From positions 94,147 through 158,146 of the forward strand of contig JALNXB010000001.1 in NCBI GenBank assembly GCA_023230585.1: a stretch of 64,000 nucleotides of DNA, in the 5' to 3' direction. This stretch comes from a bacterium (lineage in GTDB: Bacteria; Ratteibacteria; UBA8468; B48-G9; JAFGKM01). The notes beneath the pieces are model-generated. The model made no database searches. It was not told the origin of the DNA and worked only from the letters and a program-made list of their open reading frames with translations. Made by a program: the position numbers and the translations under genes. Positions 54,623 to 63,372 of this stretch are shown here, in pieces (positions within the stretch are counted from its first letter, which is position 1; every line of letters starts with the position of its first letter).

Positions 54623-55927
54623 TTATGGCATCCCAACTGTTTTTTCAAGGATACCGTATGCTGTCTGATAATCATATAAAGCTTGGTAATAATTGTTTTG
54701 AGCAGAAGCCAATTCTGTTTGAGCGTCAAGCACATCCGTTGTTGTTGCCATACCCTCTTTATATAAGAGGTTGGTTATTCTTAGATTCTCTTTTGACGTG
54801 TCTTGGGCTATCTTTACAGTCTCTATCTCTTTTATTATGGATGACAGGTTTGTATAAGCGTTTTTAACTTCAAGCATTATAGCTTTTATTTGGAGTTCTT
54901 GCTGTTTTCTATTTTCCTCTTTTTTGCTTTCAGCTTTCCGAATTTTATACTTTGTTTCTCCTTTATTCCATATATTAAATTCAGCCGCGATACCTAAGTT
55001 CCATGAATCTTGCCATTTATCTATAGCACCTGCTGAACCCCTATCAAAATTGTAGTTAGAAAAAAAAGCAATATTTGGTTTGAGTTCGCTCTTTGCAATA
55101 TTTATATCTTGTTGGTACATCTCTGAAAGAGATTCCATCTTTTTTATTTCAGGCCTCTGTTGAAACGCCAATTGTAACCAGTGCTCAAGAGATATTAGTT
55201 CTTTCTGGAGTTCCAACACATCTTTAACTTTAAAACCCTCAGGTAATGGGCTATTAAGCAAGAACTCAAAATTTGATTTTAGTAATATAACAGCATTCTG
55301 TGCCTGCAAAATTTGCTGTTCGGTATTTGTAAGAAAAATTTCTGTTTTCAATATATCTATTTTTGTAACAAGTCCTTCATTAAAAAATGCTTCAGCTATT
55401 CTTCTATGTTCAGAGGCAGATGTTTTTAGAGATACTGCTGTTTGAAGCATCTTTTCAGCTTTTAAAATGTTAAAATAACCTTTTTTTATTTCAAGTATAA
55501 GGTCTTGGCAAGTGATATCTTTGTCAAACCCTATTCTTTGGATATTTTCAATAGATTTTTTATAGTAAGATTGAATTTTATTACCTGTATAAATTGGTTG
55601 TGTAAGCGTAAAACCAAGATTATAAAGGTTGGCATCAGTTAGTTTAAAAGATATTGGAGGAATTCCAAAATCTGGAAGACCAAAAGTCATCTTTCCTGCT
55701 TCATCTAAACGAGTGTATGTAAAACTTGAAGAAATTTTTGGGAAAAAATAGGTGTGTGCTTCTTCTTTTTCCATTTTAGCTTGAATGAGTTTCTCATCTT
55801 CTACCTGTATCACAAGATTATTCTTAAGACCAATCTCAATGCTTTCTTCAAGAGATAAGGTATCTCCTGAGTGGCTTAATCCACACATTGTAAAGCAAAA
55901 CATAAGTGTTAAAAATGTTTTTTTCAT
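54623..55927 (-). CDS. TolC-family outer membrane efflux protein
   Basis: The 434-residue channel protein has a signal peptide (MKKTFLTLMFCFTMCGLSHS) and the two TolC repeats of long helices with SLEESIEIGLKNNLVIQVEDEKL and later SLSEMYQQDINIAKSELKPNIAFFSNY. The final helix contains EGMATTTDVLDAQTELASAQNNYYQALYDY, a typical TolC family end. AAAGGAG precedes ATG. It completes a tripartite pump with the adaptor and permease and starts 65 bp after the TetR regulator. Confidence 0.92.
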   Translation of the reverse strand: MKKTFLTLMFCFTMCGLSHSGDTLSLEESIEIGLKNNLVIQVEDEKLIQAKMEKEEAHTYFFPKISSSFTYTRLDEAGKMTFGLPDFGIPPISFKLTDANLYNLGFTLTQPIYTGNKIQSYYKKSIENIQRIGFDKDITCQDLILEIKKGYFNILKAEKMLQTAVSLKTSASEHRRIAEAFFNEGLVTKIDILKTEIFLTNTEQQILQAQNAVILLKSNFEFLLNSPLPEGFKVKDVLELQKELISLEHWLQLAFQQRPEIKKMESLSEMYQQDINIAKSELKPNIAFFSNYNFDRGSAGAIDKWQDSWNLGIAAEFNIWNKGETKYKIRKAESKKEENRKQQELQIKAIMLEVKNAYTNLSSIIKEIETVKIAQDTSKENLRITNLLYKEGMATTTDVLDAQTELASAQNNYYQALYDYQTAYGILEKTVGMP

Positions 55928-55992
55928 AAAAAAACTCCTTTGTTTCCTACCATTTATGTCAAATTCTGTTTTTTACGCTTTCGTCTTTCACT

Positions 55993-56592
55993 CTACCTTT
56001 TCAATAAACCGTAAAATAATGTATCAAGCATATTGCTAAGAGCTTCATTTAGCTTAACTTGGTTTTTTTCTTGTAGCCAAAAATATTCCAGACCTTTTAA
56101 GATGTTTAAAAGGTTATATGCTGTCAACTCAATAGAATCAACTCTAAATTCTCCCTGTTTGACTCCTATCTCTAAGATACCTTTAATTGTCTCAAACTCT
56201 TCACGGTCAAGTTTAGCTCTGGCTTTTTCTGCGAGGGTATGATTTTCTATATACTCCTCAGCAAGAAAATGATAAAAATTAGATAAAGATTGAATTACAG
56301 ACATCCTCAACTTTATATAAGCGACCAACTTCTTGTTTGCAGAAGACTCTTTTTTTATAACTTCAATTAATTCGTTCTTCCATTTTTCTATTTCAGAACT
56401 TCCAACTGCAAGAAAAATTTCTTCCTTACTTTTGAAATAATAGTATATAGAACTTTTTGCTTTCTCTAATGCTTTTGCAATATCGTCCATTGTAGTTTTT
56501 TTAAAACTATATCTGGCAAAAAGGTCTTTTGCAACCTCTATAATTTTCTCTTTAGATTCTAAATGCGTTGAAGGTGTTTTATCTGTTTTCAT
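55993..56592 (-). CDS. TetR-family transcriptional regulator
   Basis: The regulator has the TetR N-terminal helix-turn-helix: KEKIIEVAKDLFARYSFKKTTMDDIAKALEKAKSSIYYYFKSKEEIF. The C-terminal ligand-binding domain (to residue 199) is all helical with no known signature. The frame opens at 56658, but that codon lies in the -35 box of a perfect promoter, so I use ATG 56592 (199 residues). An imperfect palindrome covers 56595-56613, just before the start, and suggests autorepression plus control of the downstream efflux genes. Confidence 0.88.
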   Translation of the reverse strand: MKTDKTPSTHLESKEKIIEVAKDLFARYSFKKTTMDDIAKALEKAKSSIYYYFKSKEEIFLAVGSSEIEKWKNELIEVIKKESSANKKLVAYIKLRMSVIQSLSNFYHFLAEEYIENHTLAEKARAKLDREEFETIKGILEIGVKQGEFRVDSIELTAYNLLNILKGLEYFWLQEKNQVKLNEALSNMLDTLFYGLLKR

Positions 56593-56594
56593 AA

Positions 56595-56613
56595 GTTCGT
56601 CTAATCGACTAAA
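56595..56613. promoter_or_regulatory. Putative TetR operator
   Basis: GTTCGTCTAATCGACTAAA is an imperfect palindrome centred on 56604 (GTC-N5-GAC core) and lies between the predicted transcription start and the ATG of the tetR gene. This is a usual place for autorepression. Similar sites should be sought ahead of the TolC gene; I see none there. Confidence 0.45.
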
Positions 56614-56629
56614 ATAGTTTAATGGTCTA

Positions 56630-56658
56630 ATTATACCTTTTGAATAATAGTATGTCAA
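56630..56658 (-). promoter_or_regulatory. Consensus promoter of the tetR-efflux cluster
   Basis: On the minus strand TTGACA (56658-56653) and TATAAT (56635-56630) are perfect matches with 17-bp spacing. The transcription start falls near 56623, about 31 bases before ATG 56592, with the palindrome in the leader. Confidence 0.85.
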
Positions 56659-56731
56659 TAAAGATACTGATAAATTTTAAAAATAAAGAAGCCAAGGTAT
56701 GATGTTATAAGAAAAAGGGTATGTTAAACCG

Positions 56732-59077
56732 CTATTCTATTGCTTTACGAAGGTTTTGGGCTTCGTATAAAAATTCTTCAATATCCATCTCTTTTATAAA
56801 ATTTATTCCTCTGCTTGCTCTAATACGGGCAAACTTACTTGTTTCAAAAAAATCTCTTCCTAAAATCTTTTTTACGGCTAACCCCTGTTCTATAAAAATT
56901 TTTTGAGATAACTCAGCAAAAGAACCATCGTATTCATAACTGGGGAAGGAAGCGTTTTTTTGAGAAGTAAAACATATATCAAAGGCACTCTTCATAATTG
57001 CCAAGGAGTTCATTGATACTGGTACGTATATATTTGATTCCGAAGGATGGAATCTATGCCAAACATTTCTATAACCCCAAATTTTCAATCGTTTTTTTGT
57101 TTTAGTTACATACTTTTGTAACCCGTCTGATATTATTTGTAACACTTTGTAATGGGTATCAGGTCCTGTACCTTCAGGGTCAAAAGCAACTGTAACAATA
57201 TCTGGTTGTAATTTTTCTAATAGAGAAAAGAAAGGTTTTATATCTCTCTGCCATTGAAGTGTAGGGGTAAAGATATCTCCAGTATAAAAACCGAGCCGTA
57301 AATGGTATATATTATCACAGTTGAACCCAAGATGTGCCCATAACAACTCCTCTTCCCATTCTCTTATCGTCCCTTTTAGTTTTTGAACCTCCGAGGTGTC
57401 TTTTCTGCCTGGATAAGAGTCTATAAAATACTTTTTAAGGGTTTCGGTCTTTTTTAGAATACTTGTTTTGTTATATATTTCACAAACCTCAACTATATTT
57501 CTATACATTCTACGTGCAGACCCTTCTTGTTTCATCTCTTCGTTGCTTGCAGCAACACCGTCAAGGTATTGGTATACATCTCTATTTTTAGCAACAATAT
57601 TATTAGGGCTGAAATAGTCTTCTTCTGATAAAATTTTGTTTAACCTACCAGTTTTAATGAAATCTTCAAGATTGAGTAGCATTGACAGAGTATAAGTATT
57701 GCTTATTGAGGTGAACCCGCTTGTAAGGGTCACAAACCGATGAGCGTTTGTAGGTTGCCTAACTAAATGTAGTATATATGGAAGATATCCAAGCATAATA
57801 TCATCGTGGTGGGGAGCAGTATGTAAAAATGTTGCGTTTTTAACTTCTTGAACACCTCTTTCTATCCTTTCGCCATAGTTGTCAACTATAGATTTTGTAA
57901 AATCTGAAAAGTTAAAATCTGTCTCTTTTTTAAGAAGTATAGAACCGTAAGTGTCTTGTTGTACATCTTTTATAGAGATGTCCTGAATACCTGTATTTAG
58001 TTTGGCAGTGATATCTGTAATAATTCTTTCTTTTTCAGAGGAAGGTATATTATTATATTGTTGTAATCTTTCAATCCTTCTACCTGTTAACATTGAGGCA
58101 GCCCCAGATGTTATATAAAACCTTGCTCCTTCTATCTGTTGCAACGAGGATGCAGGGTGTAAAATAGACGGTTTTTCTTCTATACTATTTTTTATAACTG
58201 AAGATTTACTTTCTCCTGCTGCCATAATGATAGAGGTAACAGTAGGATTTTTTGTGATTGTAGATAACCCTATTGTAACAACAGCTTTGTTTCTTGATAA
58301 CTCTATTCCCCCCATATCTACGGCAGAGGCTGCTGCTGTTTCATAGTTTATATTTAACACTCTTGTGGTGGAGTTATGGTCAGAACCTTTTATATTAAAT
58401 GCGATATGACCGTCTGGACCTATGCCTCCAAGAAAAAAACCTATACCTCCGAGAGCTTCGATTTTTTTTTCATATTCCATTGCAAAACGATCTATACAGA
58501 AAATTGCTGCTTGCTGTTGAGTTTCTAATTGGTTTTTAGGGCTTCTATGCCTTAAGGATAGGTCGGCTTTTCCGTCTGGGAATATATCACCAAGATTTTT
58601 TCCTTTTGGAACACCTTGTGTCCAAGTGTCCATTAGGAGACATTTTTTGGGGTCAAACCCGAAAAGTTTAATATAAAAATTTTTTATGTAATGGTTAAAA
58701 CTATTCTCTTTTTGAGGGTCCATTGGATAAAATTCATCTATTTGGACAAGCCAGAAAGATTTTATATCAGGTTTTTTTGAAGTATCAATGTGCCATTCTT
58801 CTAATTCTTTTGCAACTTCTCTTTTTTGCCATCCCGACAGAAAATATTTGGTCCACTTGATAAAATGTTCAGGCGTTTTGCCTGTTGGTAGAGAAATAAT
58901 CCCTCCTTGGTTTATCTGTAGCCATTCAATAAATCTTAATGCTGTAATTTTACCTAAGGTGGGAATATTAGGTATTTCAAGGGTTTTGATTCTTTCGTAA
59001 GGTGGATAGACGAGTTGTTTACCAAATTTGGTAATAGCAATATTTTCAATTTTAGATAAGTTGTTATATTGTTTCAT
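56732..59077 (-). CDS. NagB-like deaminase fused to LmbE/PIG-L deacetylase
   Basis: The 781-residue protein joins two sugar-amine enzymes. Residues about 40-330 form a glucosamine-6-phosphate deaminase-like domain (LPTGKTPEHF, VQIDEFYPMD, LGGIGPDGHIAFN). Residues about 400-720 form a PIG-L/LmbE deacetylase: TAPHHDDIMLGY (the AHPDD-type zinc motif, near 417), LTSGF and FDPEGTGPDTHYK (the late zinc and catalytic stretch). Such fusions are known in Bacteroidetes and relatives; sequential deacetylation and deamination of an N-acetylglucosamine-phosphate-like compound is the obvious model. A TATAAT box ends eight bases before the ATG, suggesting a leaderless message. Confidence 0.87.
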   Translation of the reverse strand: MKQYNNLSKIENIAITKFGKQLVYPPYERIKTLEIPNIPTLGKITALRFIEWLQINQGGIISLPTGKTPEHFIKWTKYFLSGWQKREVAKELEEWHIDTSKKPDIKSFWLVQIDEFYPMDPQKENSFNHYIKNFYIKLFGFDPKKCLLMDTWTQGVPKGKNLGDIFPDGKADLSLRHRSPKNQLETQQQAAIFCIDRFAMEYEKKIEALGGIGFFLGGIGPDGHIAFNIKGSDHNSTTRVLNINYETAAASAVDMGGIELSRNKAVVTIGLSTITKNPTVTSIIMAAGESKSSVIKNSIEEKPSILHPASSLQQIEGARFYITSGAASMLTGRRIERLQQYNNIPSSEKERIITDITAKLNTGIQDISIKDVQQDTYGSILLKKETDFNFSDFTKSIVDNYGERIERGVQEVKNATFLHTAPHHDDIMLGYLPYILHLVRQPTNAHRFVTLTSGFTSISNTYTLSMLLNLEDFIKTGRLNKILSEEDYFSPNNIVAKNRDVYQYLDGVAASNEEMKQEGSARRMYRNIVEVCEIYNKTSILKKTETLKKYFIDSYPGRKDTSEVQKLKGTIREWEEELLWAHLGFNCDNIYHLRLGFYTGDIFTPTLQWQRDIKPFFSLLEKLQPDIVTVAFDPEGTGPDTHYKVLQIISDGLQKYVTKTKKRLKIWGYRNVWHRFHPSESNIYVPVSMNSLAIMKSAFDICFTSQKNASFPSYEYDGSFAELSQKIFIEQGLAVKKILGRDFFETSKFARIRASRGINFIKEMDIEEFLYEAQNLRKAIE

Positions 59078-59085
59078 AATTTGTT

Positions 59086-59091
59086 ATTATA
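59086..59091 (-). promoter_or_regulatory. -10 box close to NagB-LmbE start
   Basis: A perfect TATAAT on the minus strand ends eight bases before ATG 59077, with TTTAAA 17 bp further upstream as a weak -35. There is no room for a ribosome-binding site, so the mRNA is probably leaderless. Confidence 0.55.
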
Positions 59092-59174
59092 ACATACCAA
59101 TCTATTTTTTTAAAAATTGAAGTGTTATTAACAAATTGTATGTTACAATTATGAGAGATACGCATACAAATATA

Positions 59175-59610
59175 AAAGAGGAGACTCCCCCTTATATGTC
59201 ATTCCAGACTTGATCCGGAATCTTGTTTTTGCTACTACTCCATAGTGGGTTAGGTTGGAAATCCTGAAACCCTGCCAGGGTAAACAAGTTTAGGATGACA
59301 GAACGGGGCGTTCAGGATAGCAAGACGGGGCGGGTTTTGTCCCGAGTATCCCCGAGGGATAGAAGGCAAAAGAGTGATATTTCCACCCAACTCTCCTCTC
59401 CCATTGGGGGAGAGGAATAAAAGGTGAAGGGGTCTTTTACATTTTATTTTTATCGTTACGTTTTGCGTTTTTGTTAGGTTGCTAACAGCCCCTCCACCTG
59501 CGCTGCAATGCAAGCTTCGGCGGATAAACCTCATCCCATTAACCTCTTTGCAAACTCTTGGGGACTTACTACCCCAAACATCCCCTAAGGGTAGAAGGCA
59601 CAAAACAGTA
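59175..59610. repeat. Mosaic intergenic repeat, copy 7
   Basis: Most of the 569-bp gap 59078-59646 is repeat. Modules: ATTCCAGACTTGATCCGGAAT (59201-59221), GTCCCGAGTATCCCCGAGGG (59338), TCCTCTCCCATTGGGGGAGAGG (59393), and the block 59437-59601 that is the inverted copy of 48091-48256. No gene is supported; a minus-strand frame across it merely translates the repeat. The last 36 bp contain GGAGGAAAT, the ribosome-binding site of the next gene. Confidence 0.85.
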
Positions 59611-59646
59611 GATAAATGAGGAGGTTGGAAAAGAAAAGGAGGAAAT

Positions 59647-60501
59647 ATGAAAGAATATATTTTAGGAAATTATATGTTAGGCATTAGGCAAGATATTGGT
59701 CCTCGTATTTTGAAATTTACCCGAAAAGATTATCCTGAAAAAAATGTTATGGGAATATTGCCAGATTTTGGTATTAAAACAGAAGAAGGGTTGTGGCATA
59801 TTCAAGGTGGGCATAGACTCTGGTCTGCTCCAGAAGCAACCCCTCGTTCATATTCTCTTGACGATAAGCCAGTCAAGGTTGAAGCACTACAGGAAGCAAT
59901 AAAGATTTATGGTAATCCAGAAATACAGAATTCTGTACAAAAAGAGATTCTAATAAAAAAATCAGGTGAAGATTCTATTGAAATAACCCATAAAATAAAA
60001 AATATTGGTAGATGGAAGATAGAGTTTGCTTGCTGGGCTTTAACCGTTATGAAAACAGGGGGTTTTGCGATACTTCCAATAAAAAGAGGTATGGAAGGTC
60101 TGTTGCCAGATAGAAATATTGTTTTGTGGCCATACACAATACTTTCTGATAAGAGGATTATAATAAATAAGGATATTATTTTTCTTAAACAAGACGAAAA
60201 TATTTCTGCCCCGTGCAAGATTGGTGTTTCAGCTAACCCTGCTTGGACAGGATACTGGGTTGATGGGATGCTTTTTGTTAAAAAGTTTTTCAAACAGAAA
60301 GGTGTTTATCCTGATAATGGGTGCAGTGTGGAAGTCTACACTAACGCAGATATGCTTGAATTGGAAACATTAAGTGTTTTACAACAACTTGAACCAGGCG
60401 AAACAGCAGAACATAAAGAGGTATGGAGCATCAATATGGTTCCCGACCTTTCTGCGGAACAGAAAGATTTTGAAAAGAAGGCGCCGGGCCTTCTTACTTA
60501 A
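59647..60501 (+). CDS. DUF4380-like protein, mutarotase-type fold
   Basis: The 284-residue protein contains IQGGHRLWSAPEATPRSY, the hallmark of the DUF4380/aldose-epimerase-like beta-supersandwich proteins, and strand-rich segments such as ITHKIKNIGRWKIEFACWAL and LQQLEPGETAEHKEVWS, which match the ends of that fold. There is no signal peptide. GGAGGAAAT precedes ATG. A role in binding or isomerising sugars is the family expectation; the genes around it (NagB-LmbE fusion) are also sugar-related. Confidence 0.7.
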   Translation: MKEYILGNYMLGIRQDIGPRILKFTRKDYPEKNVMGILPDFGIKTEEGLWHIQGGHRLWSAPEATPRSYSLDDKPVKVEALQEAIKIYGNPEIQNSVQKEILIKKSGEDSIEITHKIKNIGRWKIEFACWALTVMKTGGFAILPIKRGMEGLLPDRNIVLWPYTILSDKRIIINKDIIFLKQDENISAPCKIGVSANPAWTGYWVDGMLFVKKFFKQKGVYPDNGCSVEVYTNADMLELETLSVLQQLEPGETAEHKEVWSINMVPDLSAEQKDFEKKAPGLLT

Positions 60502-60551
60502 TCACATTTTAATTGCTGACGTTGTTCCCTTGAACGCCCATTTTGTTACTC

Positions 60552-61685
60552 TTAGCTATTTTCTGTTAGCGTAAACTCGCTCCAATTTAAGTCATAACGA
60601 GTGCTTCGCCCTTTAGCGGGCAATTTAACTAAAATTTTATTGTTTAGCATATCCGAAATTTCTCTAAATGCTGTCGCTCGGCTAACCTTAACCATAGCAA
60701 CATATTTACGGGTTGTTAATCCACCAATAAAATTGTTAGGACCTGCTTCCAGCAAGCGATTTATCACTTTTTTTTGTCGTTCATTAAGAGTTGTTTGAGA
60801 AAATTTAGTCCAGAAATCAACCTTTGCAAATACATTGTTAATAGTACTCTGTGAATCTTTTATTGAAGCAGTAATACATTCAATAAACCATAAATACCAT
60901 TGAGTAGTATCTAACCGACATTTTTGCACGCTCTCAAGAATTTCATAATATTCTTCCTTCCTTCTCATAATCTCGGAAGATATGCTATAAAATCTCACTT
61001 TTAATTTTTCATCTTGTGCCAATGCCATATCTGTTAATGCTCTTGCTAAACGTCCGTTTCCATCTTCATAAGGATGTATTGTCAAAAATCGCAGATGGGC
61101 TGTGGCTGCCCGTAATATACCGTCCATATCTTTTAGAGAAGAGTGCCACCACTCCAAAAAAAGTTCCATCTCTCTTGCAAGACGTTTTTCCGGTAACGCC
61201 TCAAAATGTATCTGCTCCTTAGAGATGGGACCTGATACCACCTGCATAGGTTCAAGCCCTCTCATTTCCCCTGTCCGTATTTTTCTTAAACCCGAATAGC
61301 CGGTAGGAAAGAGAGAAGCGTGCCAACCATTTAACCGTTCAATAGTCAATTTTCTATCGTGAAAATAGACAGCGTCCAACAGTATATCAACCAACCCGTC
61401 AACTCTTTTGTCCTGTGTCCCTATTCCACGTGGTAAACCTAATCTTACAGATATAGATGAACGGACAGCATCTCTATTAAACTTTTCCCCTTCTATCTCT
61501 GATGTTCTCAGGATCTCTTCAACAAGAATTGTGCTCTGAGCTTCGGTTTCAAGTTTTATATCAAGGGAAGCAATCCTTCCTAACAATTTCCCCTGTAAAA
61601 CCCTTAGTTGACTTAAAGGTTTGATTAAAACGTTGTTATCATACTTAAAATCGAACCAATCTGCTTTTTCCCATATATATTTCAT
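60552..61685 (-). CDS. Fic-domain protein with autoinhibitory motif and winged helix
   Basis: Fic proteins transfer AMP (or other groups) from nucleotides to target side chains. The 377 residues show an N-terminal DUF4172-type domain with the class II inhibitory motif TSEIEG (T61, E65, G66), the active site HPYEDGNGRLAR near residue 205, and a C-terminal winged-helix DNA-binding domain (about 290-370: TTRKYVAMVKVSRATAFREISDML). AAGGTG precedes ATG 61685. A perfect inverted repeat of AAGCGATTA lies just upstream, a likely operator for the protein's own winged helix. Target unknown. Confidence 0.92.
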   Translation of the reverse strand: MKYIWEKADWFDFKYDNNVLIKPLSQLRVLQGKLLGRIASLDIKLETEAQSTILVEEILRTSEIEGEKFNRDAVRSSISVRLGLPRGIGTQDKRVDGLVDILLDAVYFHDRKLTIERLNGWHASLFPTGYSGLRKIRTGEMRGLEPMQVVSGPISKEQIHFEALPEKRLAREMELFLEWWHSSLKDMDGILRAATAHLRFLTIHPYEDGNGRLARALTDMALAQDEKLKVRFYSISSEIMRRKEEYYEILESVQKCRLDTTQWYLWFIECITASIKDSQSTINNVFAKVDFWTKFSQTTLNERQKKVINRLLEAGPNNFIGGLTTRKYVAMVKVSRATAFREISDMLNNKILVKLPAKGRSTRYDLNWSEFTLTENS

Positions 61686-61699
61686 CTTTACACCTTTTG

Positions 61700-61742
61700 A
61701 AGCGATTAGAGGAGGTAATCGCTTTGTTTTATGAAGCGATTA
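61700..61742. promoter_or_regulatory. Three-copy AAGCGATTA operator of the fic gene
   Basis: AAGCGATTA at 61700-61708 and its exact inverse TAATCGCTT at 61716-61724 (spacer 7) form a 25-bp palindrome; a third direct copy at 61734-61742 overlaps the -10 box. Placement in the promoter and leader of a gene encoding a winged-helix protein suggests autorepression. Confidence 0.75.
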
Positions 61743-61768
61743 TACCATATAAATGCCTTAAATGTAAA
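61739..61768 (-). promoter_or_regulatory. Promoter of the fic gene
   Basis: Minus-strand TTTACA (61768-61763) and TATAAT (61744-61739), spacing 18 bp. The -10 overlaps the third AAGCGATTA copy, so operator binding would block RNA polymerase. Confidence 0.65.
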
Positions 61769-61837
61769 TAGTTAGTCTTTTATAATACAAGATGAGCCCG
61801 AAAATTTAAAGTGAGATTTACGCCTTCCCCTGTTGGT

Positions 61838-62746
61838 TTACTGTGAACTTTCTCCGAAGGTTCGACCTTCGTTTTTGGAGCGGGGGTGGCTCTTATTGTA
61901 AAAATCTTTAAGTCTTTCTACTGTTATGTGTGTATATATCTGGGTTGTTGTAATCTGTTCGTGTCCAAGAAGTTCCTGAACTGTTCTTAAATCTGCTCCT
62001 CTATCCAGAAGGTGTGACGCAAAAGTGTGTCTAAATGTGTGAGGGCTTATTTTACCACTAACGCCTGCCATAACTGCATATTTATTTACTATCCTTTCAA
62101 CTCCTCTGTCGGAGAGAGGTTTTCGATATTTATTTAAAAAAAGCGTTTCTTCTGCTACTTTTGGACGCTTTTCCATATATGTTAAAACGGCTTCCATTGC
62201 AGGAGTTCCAATAGGTACGATTCTCTCCTTTTTACCTTTACCTTTTACCTTTACCAATTCTTCTATGATGTTAATATCTCTTATCTGTAAAGATGTAAGT
62301 TCACCAACTCTTATACCTGTTGAGTATAAGACTTCAAGGATGGCTTTATCTCTAAAAATCTGCCATGTTCGACCATAAGGCGCCTCTAATATTTTAATTA
62401 CTTCGTCAAAAGAGAGGAATTGTGGCAGTTTCTCTTTTGTTCTGGGAGTATAGAGGATTAAAGCAGGATTTGAATTTATCAGTTTTCTGTTGAATAGATA
62501 TTTGAAAAAAATTTTAAGGCTTGCAACTTTTCTTGCCATAGTGGTATCTGCAAGATTTTTTTCTTTCAAAGAAGAGAGAAACCCCATAAAAACTTGATAA
62601 TCAACCTCTTTCAAAGAAGATATATGTTGCTTAGTGAGATACCTAATAAACTCATAAAGGTCTCTCTGGTACGCTTCTGTGGTATTTATAGAATAATTTT
62701 TTTGGTGTGTAAGATAATCTATAAATTTTTTTAAGGTATCTTTCAT
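61838..62746 (-). CDS. Tyrosine recombinase XerC/XerD-like
   Basis: The 302-residue site-specific recombinase has the N-terminal SAM-like core-binding domain (residues 1-85, INTTEAYQRDLYEFIRYL) and the catalytic domain with Arg in STGIRVGELTSLQ, HTFRHTFASHLL (HxxR), LGHEQITTTQIYTH (His and nucleophile Tyr). Length is that of chromosomal Xer proteins that resolve dimers at dif; I cannot say C or D. The last residues (RTFGESSQ) come from a CGAAGGT palindrome at 61855-61871. It follows hisB by 7 bp, an unusual partner. Confidence 0.9.
   Translation of the reverse strand: MKDTLKKFIDYLTHQKNYSINTTEAYQRDLYEFIRYLTKQHISSLKEVDYQVFMGFLSSLKEKNLADTTMARKVASLKIFFKYLFNRKLINSNPALILYTPRTKEKLPQFLSFDEVIKILEAPYGRTWQIFRDKAILEVLYSTGIRVGELTSLQIRDINIIEELVKVKGKGKKERIVPIGTPAMEAVLTYMEKRPKVAEETLFLNKYRKPLSDRGVERIVNKYAVMAGVSGKISPHTFRHTFASHLLDRGADLRTVQELLGHEQITTTQIYTHITVERLKDFYNKSHPRSKNEGRTFGESSQ
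61855..61871. repeat. CGAAGGT palindrome
   Basis: CGAAGGT-TCG-ACCTTCG is a perfect 7-bp inverted repeat inside the 3' end of the recombinase gene. The same module occurs at 46753-46771 and, with one mismatch, at 42539-42556. Confidence 0.7.
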
Positions 62747-62753
62747 TGGGCGG

Positions 62754-63338
62754 TCAATCTATCATACCTTTGGTTGAGGGTAAAGATTCCCCTTCTTTTT
62801 TTATTGCTTGCTTTAAAGCAAGACCGAGGGATTTAAAGATTGCCTCGTTTATATGATGAAGGTTTTCTCCATATAAAAGGTTTATGTGAAGAGTAATACT
62901 GCTATGTATAATAAACCCGCGTAAAAATTCGTTGGTATCTTCTGTCTCAAAACTTCCTTCTCTACCTTTTATGAATGGAACATTAAATACAAGAAGCGGT
63001 CTACCTGAAATATCAAGGGAGGTGTTTACAAGTGTTTCATCCATAGGCATTGAAGCAAAGCCAAATCTTGTAATACCTATCTTATCTCCAAGGGCTTGTT
63101 TTAACGCTTGCCCAAGACATATTCCTGTATCTTCAACAAGATGGTGGGTATCAACATGGGTATCTCCTGTTGCTTTTATGTTAAGGTCTATACCTGAAAA
63201 TTTTGAGAATAATTCTAACATATGGTCAAGGAATCCAACGCTTGTAGAGATACTGCTGTTTCCGTTACCGTCAAGTGCCATAGATACCTGAATCTGGGTT
63301 TCTTTACTATTTCTTTCTATTTGTGATTTTCTTTTCAT
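62754..63338 (-). CDS. hisB: Imidazoleglycerol-phosphate dehydratase
   Basis: HisB removes water from imidazole glycerol phosphate in histidine synthesis. The 194-residue monofunctional enzyme has the manganese-binding His/Glu motifs DHMLELFSKFSG, HVDTHHLVEDTGICLGQAL and NLLYGENLHHINEAIFKSLG. Length is normal. No other his gene is in the window. A TTGATA-N16-TACAAT promoter places the predicted first transcribed base at the A of its ATG, so the mRNA is probably leaderless. Confidence 0.96.
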   Translation of the reverse strand: MKRKSQIERNSKETQIQVSMALDGNGNSSISTSVGFLDHMLELFSKFSGIDLNIKATGDTHVDTHHLVEDTGICLGQALKQALGDKIGITRFGFASMPMDETLVNTSLDISGRPLLVFNVPFIKGREGSFETEDTNEFLRGFIIHSSITLHINLLYGENLHHINEAIFKSLGLALKQAIKKEGESLPSTKGMID

Positions 63339-63344
63339 AGATAT

Positions 63345-63372
63345 ATTGTAGCATATTATGATATAATATCAA
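63345..63372 (-). promoter_or_regulatory. Leaderless promoter of hisB
   Basis: On the minus strand TTGATA (63372-63367) and TACAAT (63350-63345) are separated by 16 bp, and TACAAT ends six bases before ATG 63338. The -35 box overlaps the start of repeat copy 8. Confidence 0.65.
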
